A stretch of DNA of 12,062 nt from an uncultured Planctomycetales bacterium. Its GTDB lineage: Bacteria > Planctomycetota > Planctomycetia > Pirellulales > S012-138. The notes under the pieces were generated by a model. That model was not told where the DNA came from, ran no database searches, and saw nothing but the letters and a program-made list of their open reading frames with translations. Positions 6,619-12,062 of this stretch are shown here, piece by piece; the stretch's first letter is position 1, and every line of letters starts with the position of its first letter. Where the stretch lies: NCBI GenBank assembly GCA_937982665.1, contig CALJLD010000273.1, forward strand, positions 1 through 12,062. The letters run 5' to 3'. The translations under genes and the position numbers were made by a program.

Positions 6619-8787
6619 TTACTGCGAAAGCAAATCCCCTTGCCGCAGAGCCTCCAAGTCGGACGAGTTGAGGAGCGCGAACCCGTTTTCCAAACTCTGA
6701 CCTTGTGGCAAGCTGAACAATCGGGCGGACAGCAATTCATGCGAGTCAGGCAGGCCGAGTTCAAAGCCGGCTGTGCCGACGAAAGCGCCTTCGGGCGCGA
6801 GTTCGGCGGCGATCAAGTCGACGGACTCGGTCTCGCTGCCCCGATAGAAACAAACGTCGCAACCAGAGCTTCTCGGCTGGACCACAATCGCGAAGTACGA
6901 CTTGCCGGTTTCGCTGACATATTCTGCCTCGGTGGAAAAACTCCATGTCGCGCCGTCGGTCTCGCCGGAAAGCACAAGCCGATGATCATCGGTCAACCGC
7001 AGCTCCCAATAGTTTCCGCCATCTTGCGCCTGCGCGATCGGGCCAGACGTCGCGCTCTTGTTACGGTTGTTGACCCAACCTTGCAAAGTCCAGCCTCGCA
7101 CGTTGGCGGCTGGCGATTGAACATCCTCATTGCCGCTTCCGCCTTCGACACTGAGAAAAGAGTCCGCCGCGGATTGGTCGCTGCTACCGGCAGACACCGC
7201 GATTTCGCTGGTCGTTAAGTCATAGGAACTCGCCAGCGGACGGTTGATGGAAAGCTCAGCCGGCAACCAGGTGGGACCAACTTCGCTGTTTCTTCCCAGC
7301 GGCAGTGCTTCGCCTTGAAATCCCAATCGCCCAAACTTTTGGTGCGGGCGAAGATAACCCAAAACGTCGCGCATCAGTTGCACAGGATTGGAATCTTCCT
7401 CGCTGTCATACGCATTGCCGCTATTGTCCACCGGCCTGATCTTGGTGGGGAAGATGATCTCGTTCTCCGTGCAGATCAAATTGTTGGGGCCAGGCAGTAA
7501 ACCGGCGTCCACTTGGGGTGGCTGATTTTGCGGTCCCTGTTCAGAAACAATCAAAGTGTTGTTGTTAGAGATCCCAACAGCCAGCGTTTCCAAACCGACT
7601 TGTTCCATGTAGTTGTTGGAAAACTGCGTGTCGGAGGATTGCAGCACAATTCGGCCAACATCAAAGGCCATATTGTCTCGGACAATTCCCTTACGACTTT
7701 TTGGACTGATCGTCAGCCCGATATCGGGAATGTTTGTAAACGTGTTGTCCTCAATTGCCGTCGCAAGCCCGGCGTCCAGAACGCTCGCGCCTGGCCCGGA
7801 GAAAAAGTTGGATGCCAAATTGGTCTTCTCAGCTCCAGCCAAAACCTCAATCGCCGCACTCAAGTGACCTTCGCGATTGGACTGCCAGCCGAAGTAGTTT
7901 CCATCCAGTTTGCACTTGCGACCATTGATCCGGACAGCCGATCCAGCGAAGTCACCGGCGATGTAATTTTGATCAAAGCGCAGGCCTTTGGTATTGCAGA
8001 CGATGCCGGAACCGCGTTGGCCCGCATAGAAGAGACAATGCGAGACTCGAACGTTCTTTCCGGAAACGGTCAGATACGGTGCAAATGTGCCAGGTTGCCC
8101 GCCTGGATGTGCTCCAAGCCCGCAAAACGTCAGGTCTCGCAAGATCAGGTTGCGTCCAAAGCTTGCGGCAAACTCAGTCGCGATGATGGCTTTGCCGGGA
8201 TTCTTCGCGCGAATCACAATCGGCCGAGCGCCCGAACCATTAGGAGGAACGATGCCGTCCAGATTGAACCCGCGCCAGATGCCATCGGCCAGGATGATTT
8301 CATCGCCCGGTTGCACAACTTCTAATGCGTCGAGCAGTTGATCCATGTCGCGAACAAGAATCGTGCGCACGGCAGAAGGCGGATTGAAATCGGCCATCAG
8401 CCAGGCGGGCCACACATCGTGCAGTCGGTCGAGTTCGTGAGTCAGTTGGGCAGGCTGCGCACTCTTGATGTCTTTCTGCAAGTCACGCTTCAGCACCGTC
8501 AGGCGATCAATAATCCCGTGAACGGTTGTTGCGTGCTGTGCCGCTCGTTCCGCGGTTGGTCCAGCGTATGCATTGCTCCATTCGGCCACTTCGCGCCGCA
8601 AAGCAACCAGATCAATGTCCAACAAGTAGCCGTATGCTTCGGCAAAAGCCAACTCGCGCTGTCTCTCCTCGCTGATTTGGATTTGGGCTTGCGCAGAATC
8701 TTGCCCCAACACCAAGGCGATGACACAAGAACTCAGCGCACAAGCGCGCGCAGCGGCACACCCGGCCAAACGGAAGAAGTGTGACAT
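6619..8787 (-). CDS. Secreted beta-helix protein resembling PL6 (chondroitinase B/alginate lyase) with C-terminal LamG-like domain
   Basis: The frame runs from an ATG at 8787 to a TAA at 6619-6621 and encodes 722 aa. An N-terminal signal peptide is visible (hydrophobic core ~11-28, likely cleaved after AQA near residue 34). Residues ~37-125 form a charged, probably helical region. From ~140 the sequence resembles the chondroitinase-B-like polysaccharide lyase fold: VRDMDQLLDALEVVQPGDEI, then IVIRAKNPGKAII (~190-202) and NLILRDLTFCGLG (~213-225). A long run of Asn/Gly-rich parallel beta-helix rungs follows to ~440. Residues ~540-700 (GWTLQGWVNN, GNYWELRLTDDHRLVLSG) look like a concanavalin/LamG-type beta-sandwich, often carbohydrate-binding. 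I could not place the PL6 catalytic Lys/Arg and calcium ligands with certainty, so activity and substrate are unproven. It is probably exported. No SD precedes the ATG. It is divergent from the DUF2330 gene. Confidence 0.72.
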   Translation of the reverse strand: MSHFFRLAGCAAARACALSSCVIALVLGQDSAQAQIQISEERQRELAFAEAYGYLLDIDLVALRREVAEWSNAYAGPTAERAAQHATTVHGIIDRLTVLKRDLQKDIKSAQPAQLTHELDRLHDVWPAWLMADFNPPSAVRTILVRDMDQLLDALEVVQPGDEIILADGIWRGFNLDGIVPPNGSGARPIVIRAKNPGKAIIATEFAASFGRNLILRDLTFCGLGAHPGGQPGTFAPYLTVSGKNVRVSHCLFYAGQRGSGIVCNTKGLRFDQNYIAGDFAGSAVRINGRKCKLDGNYFGWQSNREGHLSAAIEVLAGAEKTNLASNFFSGPGASVLDAGLATAIEDNTFTNIPDIGLTISPKSRKGIVRDNMAFDVGRIVLQSSDTQFSNNYMEQVGLETLAVGISNNNTLIVSEQGPQNQPPQVDAGLLPGPNNLICTENEIIFPTKIRPVDNSGNAYDSEEDSNPVQLMRDVLGYLRPHQKFGRLGFQGEALPLGRNSEVGPTWLPAELSINRPLASSYDLTTSEIAVSAGSSDQSAADSFLSVEGGSGNEDVQSPAANVRGWTLQGWVNNRNKSATSGPIAQAQDGGNYWELRLTDDHRLVLSGETDGATWSFSTEAEYVSETGKSYFAIVVQPRSSGCDVCFYRGSETESVDLIAAELAPEGAFVGTAGFELGLPDSHELLSARLFSLPQGQSLENGFALLNSSDLEALRQGDLLSQ

Positions 8788-8794
8788 GATTTGA

Positions 8795-8821
8795 CTCGAC
8801 GTGGGTCTACGACGTGTCGAG
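8795..8821. repeat. Inverted repeat with internal direct repeats near the beta-helix gene start
   Basis: ctcgac (8795-8800) and gtcgag (8816-8821) are a 6-bp inverted repeat with a 15-base spacer. The same stretch contains two direct copies of cgacgtg, at 8797-8803 and 8810-8816, 13 bases apart. It begins 8 bases upstream of the beta-helix gene ATG, so it lies in that gene's leader and could be a regulator site or an RNA hairpin near the ribosome site. It is short enough to be chance. Confidence 0.3.
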
Positions 8822-9105
8822 CGGGGAAATTCGCACTCGTGCGGACATGATCAACCGGCGAAAGCGGCATGCCCAAGTGCGTGCGTAACCTGTTGTGCTG
8901 GATTTGCCCTGAGAATTCGGGGAAAATCAGGCGTTGAGGTTTCGCGTAACGAATTCCGTCCGCGGAACGTCAAGGAGGGGACAAACTGAAGTGATTTGGG
9001 AAGTGTTCAAACGACCACTCCGCGCCAGGTGAAGGGAATGGGGGCGAGAAGATTGGTCGTTGATGAGCAAACGTAGGTCTCGATTTCGCACATCGCCGCG
9101 AACTT

Positions 9106-9111
9106 GAAGGA
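9106..9111 (+). promoter_or_regulatory. Ribosome binding site deciding the DUF2330 gene start
   Basis: GAAGGA lies 7 bases before the ATG at 9119. This favours that ATG over the in-frame TTG at 9104, and the ATG also gives a cleaner signal peptide. Confidence 0.7.
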
Positions 9112-9118
9112 TTTTCGC

Positions 9119-10582
9119 ATGACTGCCCGATATCTGCTGCTGACCGTAATGGCGGTAACGATTGCCACTTTAGGAACGGCTTGGGCCGACCCTTGCGGCA
9201 TGGTTCCGCCCATCTCCATCAATCAGGACGTAACGATTGAACGGATTGGACTGCAGAACACGTACGTTTTTCACAAGGACGGACTGGAGACCTTTGTCAT
9301 TCGCCCAGGCTTCCAAGGCCGGGTCGAAGACTTCGGCATGTTGATCCCCTTCCCAAATCCGCCCGCCATCCGCAAAGTGCCGGATTCCATCTTCCCGCAG
9401 ATTGAGAAAGCCGTTGATCCTCCGGAAGTGGTGGTCAATCTTTACCCGCCACCACCCATGGCCGCAGCTATGGATTCCGCAGCCGCATCCAGGAGTTCCG
9501 CTGGGGACGACGGCGGACTAGCCGTCAATCAAGTCCGCGTGCTGCGAGAGGAAGCCGTCGGCATGTATGAAGTGGCCGTGCTGGAAGCCGGCAGCTCCGC
9601 GGCCTTGAAGAGTTGGATGGACGATCACGAATACCGCTTTCCGGAAGGAATGGACAAAGCCTGCGACGACTACGTCACAGACGGCTGGTGCTTTGTTGCG
9701 GTTAAGACGCGCGTCGGCCCCAAGTCAGCCGTTGATCCGCAGCCAGGCATGCGAGAAACGCAACCCGGCCTGCCACCCAACGCCAGTTTTGACGGCTTTG
9801 TGCAAGCGATGGGTTTTCGCTTTCACTCAGAGGAACTTGTGGTGCCAATGCGGCTTTCATCCTTCAACGCCGGCGAGATGCGGAACATCGTTTACATCTT
9901 GAGCGATGGTCCAAAGAAGATTCGAGCAATTCCCGAAGAGTACGTCGTGCGTCAACTCACAGGCGAAAGACTCTTGGCCAACGTCACTCAACCTTTGCCG
10001 CTGCGAATTCTGGGCGGCACGGTCAAGGACATCCCCGCCAGACGGCGTGAATGGATTGTCCAGCAGCGAGACCCCGTTCCGCACAACGGTCAAGCGCGAG
10101 ACCTGTTCGCTTCCGACTTGTTGGCCGTCTCCGCCGGGGAACTCTCCCATGGTTTTGAGGAATCGGAAAAGATGCTGTTGCGGATTGGTGAAAGCCTCAA
10201 CCTCCGCGGCAAAGAAGTTGATCAACTTAACCATCAAGTGTTGACCAATGCTCGCACCGCCGCCTTGGAAGGCGCGCTGGACGATCTGGAGGGGATGACG
10301 TTCACGGTTGTCGATGGCGATTTCCCCCGCGAAGTGCTGGCGGACAAGAACCTGACTTTCGCCGAGTATCAGATGCCCGCGCGACGCAACAATCGCGCGG
10401 CCTATGACGTTCAACGGCACGCTCCCGGCGACGGCAAGCCGGACGGCGTCCGCGTGGAAGGAGCCATCGGGGCTTACGCTCCCCAACGTTCGTCCGCTCC
10501 GTGGTTGTTCGGCATCGCCGGATTGGGGATCGTGCTCGGTAGCCTTATGGTCCATCGCGTCCGTAGAGTTCGGCGACGATAA
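9119..10582 (+). CDS. Exported DUF2330 family protein with C-terminal membrane anchor
   Basis: The 487-aa protein has a signal peptide (hydrophobic residues ~5-20, likely cleavage after AWA at 23), leaving a mature N-terminus of DPCGMVPP; an early Cys-Gly is common in this family. The conserved body includes VEDFGMLIPFPNPPAI (~70-85), typical of DUF2330 proteins where an 'edFaWvlPvP'-like stretch occurs, and FRFHSEELVVPMRLSSFNAG (~234-253). A Pro/Ala/Ser-rich low-complexity linker lies at ~110-133. Near the C-terminus a hydrophobic helix (~461-478, PWLFGIAGLGIVLGSLMV) is followed by an Arg-rich tail (HRVRRVRRR). The protein is therefore probably tethered to the outer face of the cytoplasmic membrane, with its body outside. 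The function of DUF2330 is unknown. The gene has a good SD, a TAA stop and 173 bases before the next start. The family call rests on remembered motifs. Confidence 0.75.
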   Translation: MTARYLLLTVMAVTIATLGTAWADPCGMVPPISINQDVTIERIGLQNTYVFHKDGLETFVIRPGFQGRVEDFGMLIPFPNPPAIRKVPDSIFPQIEKAVDPPEVVVNLYPPPPMAAAMDSAAASRSSAGDDGGLAVNQVRVLREEAVGMYEVAVLEAGSSAALKSWMDDHEYRFPEGMDKACDDYVTDGWCFVAVKTRVGPKSAVDPQPGMRETQPGLPPNASFDGFVQAMGFRFHSEELVVPMRLSSFNAGEMRNIVYILSDGPKKIRAIPEEYVVRQLTGERLLANVTQPLPLRILGGTVKDIPARRREWIVQQRDPVPHNGQARDLFASDLLAVSAGELSHGFEESEKMLLRIGESLNLRGKEVDQLNHQVLTNARTAALEGALDDLEGMTFTVVDGDFPREVLADKNLTFAEYQMPARRNNRAAYDVQRHAPGDGKPDGVRVEGAIGAYAPQRSSAPWLFGIAGLGIVLGSLMVHRVRRVRRR

Positions 10583-10746
10583 CGGCGCTCTTGCTACAGC
10601 AGAATCTCATCATACCCGCATGCATTGCCAGCACCCGGTCCGCTGCGGTTCATGTTTACTCGCGCTGCGGCGGTAGAGTAAGTTGGCGGGCGATGTGCCT
10701 GCGCAGGAAGCGCCGGCCCTTCTCAAAGCAACCGCCAGACACTCGC

Positions 10747-10751
10747 AAGGA
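10747..10751 (+). promoter_or_regulatory. Ribosome binding site of the methyltransferase gene
   Basis: AAGGA lies 4 bases before the ATG at 10756 and 10 bases before a second in-frame ATG at 10762. Either could be the true start; the protein differs by only two residues. Confidence 0.5.
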
Positions 10752-10755
10752 TGCG

Positions 10756-11676
10756 ATGCCAATGTGGGACGAGTTGGTTTGCCCCTTTGATCAGGGCAGT
10801 TTTGCATCGTACGGCAACTGGCTCTCGTGCCGACGTTGCGGCCGGGGCGTGCCGGTCATTGACGGCATCCCGCAATTTCAACCGGCCGAGGACGATGCCC
10901 ATTGGCGAGGGCTGCAGAAGCTCAGGGCGATGGAAGTGGCCGGGGCCCGCGACGACGACATCGCCCGCTCCAGCATGCTCCGCAAACTGGCCCGGCAAAT
11001 TGAGCGGCGGCTCTCCGATCATGTCCGCATCACACCGCAAACGCGAATGGTGCAAGTGGGCGTGCCCGGCGAAGGCGTCATTCACCATCTGCGCGGCGGC
11101 GTTTGCTATGCCGTGGATCCGCTCGCCGGTGAAATGTCCGCTCACGAAACACTTCGCCACGGCCGCGTGCGCTGGATCGCCGGTCGCGGCGAGGAACTCC
11201 CCTTCGCGGACCGCAGCATCGATCTCATCTTGCTGGATCAAACGCTTGTACACGCGGAAAAACCAGAGACTGTTCTCCGCGAAGCTTCGCGCGCTCTCAA
11301 GCCCAACGGCGTGCTCTTGATCACATGCCCCATCGAACCCTCGCCGACGATGAGCTTGATTCATCGGCTGGCGTATGGCGTTCGCCACGCCGCGCAGTTG
11401 GTTCGTCGCAGCCGCCACTTGCACACCTTTACTGCACGGCAACTCGTTCGCCTGACCCGCCTGGCCGGACTCAAGCGAATGAAGAGTTGGTGGGGACAAC
11501 GCCAAGGAAACGGGCTGTTTCATTTGGACGGCAGCGGCATGCTCGCCAGCTTTCGCGGTGGCTTCGCCGTGATTCTTGCTCGCCCAAATCTGCAAGAATC
11601 CCCCCGGCGTCTGCGATTCCTCCGCACTCCCGCCGCTGTTCAGACCCAGGCCCAGTTGGAATCTCGCGCGGCATAA
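10756..11676 (+). CDS. Class I SAM-dependent methyltransferase with Trm112-like N-terminal zinc-ribbon remnant
   Basis: From the ATG at 10756 the protein has 306 aa and no signal peptide. The open frame extends upstream to a TTG at 10591, but that part is not protein-like, and AAGGA precedes 10756. Residues ~5-40 resemble a Trm112p/zinc-ribbon segment (LVCP...LSCRRCGRGVPVIDGIPQF) with Cys9, Cys25 and Cys28; the expected fourth Cys is Asp12. A class I methyltransferase core follows: a degenerate glycine-rich motif I (MVQVGVPGEG, 98-107), acidic motif II (AVDP, Asp121), GEELPFADRSIDLILLDQ (~145-162) and REASRALKPNGVLLITC (~175-191). This is the Methyltransf_11 layout, common in small-molecule, quinone or lipid methylation, but the substrate cannot be inferred. 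Residues ~218-275 include a Trp-rich basic patch (KSWWGQRQ). The gene stands alone on the plus strand, ends in TAA, and converges on the transporter gene. Confidence 0.82.
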   Translation: MPMWDELVCPFDQGSFASYGNWLSCRRCGRGVPVIDGIPQFQPAEDDAHWRGLQKLRAMEVAGARDDDIARSSMLRKLARQIERRLSDHVRITPQTRMVQVGVPGEGVIHHLRGGVCYAVDPLAGEMSAHETLRHGRVRWIAGRGEELPFADRSIDLILLDQTLVHAEKPETVLREASRALKPNGVLLITCPIEPSPTMSLIHRLAYGVRHAAQLVRRSRHLHTFTARQLVRLTRLAGLKRMKSWWGQRQGNGLFHLDGSGMLASFRGGFAVILARPNLQESPRRLRFLRTPAAVQTQAQLESRAA

Positions 11677-11937
11677 CGACTGTGCGTGAGCCCGCGACCA
11701 GAGATTTTTGAGCACGGTGCACGCCGTCCAAACAAGCGGCTCGCGGGGCTGCATCGGGCGCGACAAGCTGGCGAGTTTCTAACACTGCGCAGAAAAAATT
11801 TGTTTTCTGTGCAAATTCGGGCGCTTCAAACCCTTTCTTGTTAGCAGGAGGAAAGTCCGCGCATAGACCTGCGCTTGCCGTAGTTGGGACACGCCATCGA
11901 ACCGAAGTTGGGGAGCGACATGATGACGATCGCGCCG
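11677..11937. other. 261-base gap between convergent genes
   Basis: No convincing gene lies between the methyltransferase stop and the transporter stop. The gap holds an AT-rich hairpin at 11787-11812 that may mark the 3' ends of both transcripts. It also holds a short stretch (11849-11859) identical to the conserved GAGGAAAGTCC of RNase P RNA, without the rest of that RNA. Confidence 0.5.
11787..11812. terminator. AT-rich hairpin between convergent genes, possible bidirectional terminator
   Basis: gcgcagaaaa (11787-11796) pairs with ttttctgtgc (11803-11812) over 10 bp with one G-U pair and a 6-base loop (aatttg). Its position between convergent genes fits a shared terminator. The runs of A and T lie inside the stem, with no T-tract after it on either strand, so it is not a canonical intrinsic terminator. 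Confidence 0.4.
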
Positions 11938-12062
11938 CTAATGAAACGGCCAGAACAACGGGATTAGCACCATCGCCGTCACGAAAACGATGATCGTGAT
12001 TGGCAGCCCTGCCTTGAGATAGTCTCGGGCGTGATAGCCGCCGGGACCCATCACCATCAGAT
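11938..12062 (-). CDS. C-terminal fragment of a membrane transporter, probably SLC13/DASS type (cut by window edge)
   Basis: The last 40 codons before a TAG at 11938-11940 are open and continue past the window edge. The peptide has LMVMGPGGYHARDYLKAG followed by a strongly hydrophobic helix (LPITIIVFVTAMVLIPLFW) and ends PFH. In SLC13/DASS-family sodium-coupled anion transporters the last part typically reads N-x-M-V-x-GPGGY, then a short loop, then a final transmembrane helix ending near W-P-F. The incomplete first codon (NAT) is compatible with the usual Asn. The substrate (sulfate, dicarboxylate or other) cannot be told. The gene converges on the methyltransferase gene. Confidence 0.7.
   Translation of the reverse strand, partial: LMVMGPGGYHARDYLKAGLPITIIVFVTAMVLIPLFWPFH

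Larger units (their letters stand above)
8788..9118. other. 331-base divergent intergenic region
   Basis: This region separates the minus-strand beta-helix gene from the plus-strand DUF2330 gene and should contain both promoters. I found no convincing sigma-70 boxes. It holds an inverted repeat with internal direct repeats at 8795-8821, a strong orphan SD (aaggagg, 8972-8978) ahead of a tiny GTG frame, and the SD of the DUF2330 gene at 9106-9111. A 62-codon plus-strand frame across 8801-8989 has no protein-like features and is rejected. Confidence 0.5.

Noticed and set aside
8758..8787. Lipobox-like LAGC at residues 7-10 of the beta-helix protein
   Set aside because: It lies too close to the N-terminus to leave a hydrophobic core before the Cys. 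A standard signal peptidase I site near residue 34 is more plausible.
8801..8989. 62-codon plus-strand frame in the divergent region
   Set aside because: It has no SD before its start, no domain-like features, and lies where promoters are expected.
10723..11766. 347-codon minus-strand open frame opposite the methyltransferase
   Set aside because: The plus-strand frame carries clear methyltransferase motifs and an SD. The antisense frame shows no coherent features.
1..12062. CRISPR array, tRNA, rRNA, insertion sequence or prophage genes
   Set aside because: No regularly spaced repeats, cloverleaf-like sequence, transposase or phage motifs were seen on either strand.

Overview
The window looks like ordinary chromosomal DNA of a moderately GC-rich, free-living, heterotrophic bacterium. 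The best guess is a planctomycete of the Pirellulales type. This is inferred from the mix of genes: a Tex protein with long Ala/Glu/Pro-rich insertions, a secreted PL6-like beta-helix protein, a DUF2330 protein and a conserved small unknown. It also fits that only some genes have a Shine-Dalgarno motif. No rRNA, tRNA, CRISPR array, insertion sequence or phage gene is visible.

Layout. Positions 1-8787 hold genes read on the minus strand. In transcription order they are a large secreted polysaccharide-lyase-like beta-helix protein (8787-6619), an RsuA/RluB-family rRNA pseudouridine synthase (6441-5239), the dihydroorotate dehydrogenase electron-transfer subunit PyrK (5242-4325), a possible 44-residue zinc-knuckle microprotein (4350-4216), the transcription accessory factor Tex (4007-597) and a 162-residue conserved unknown (489-1). 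The pseudouridine synthase and pyrK overlap by ATGA and are very probably cotranscribed. A 331-base divergent region (8788-9118) separates this block from plus-strand genes: a secreted, C-terminally anchored DUF2330 protein (9119-10582) and a class I SAM methyltransferase with a degenerate zinc-ribbon N-terminus (10756-11676). The right edge (11938-12062, minus strand) holds the last 40 codons of a membrane transporter, probably SLC13/DASS-like, which converges on the methyltransferase gene.

How the genes relate. The housekeeping part joins RNA modification, pyrimidine synthesis and transcription/RNA binding. The beta-helix protein and the DUF2330 protein are exported and probably act at or outside the cell surface. 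I see no dedicated defence, secondary-metabolism or mobile system.

The items most worth a second look are two large disordered insertions at separate loops of the Tex core, the overlapping CX2C/His-rich microprotein with its own SD-like motif, a long imperfect inverted repeat in the leader of the pseudouridine synthase/pyrK operon, and the divergent leader region, which contains an orphan strong SD.
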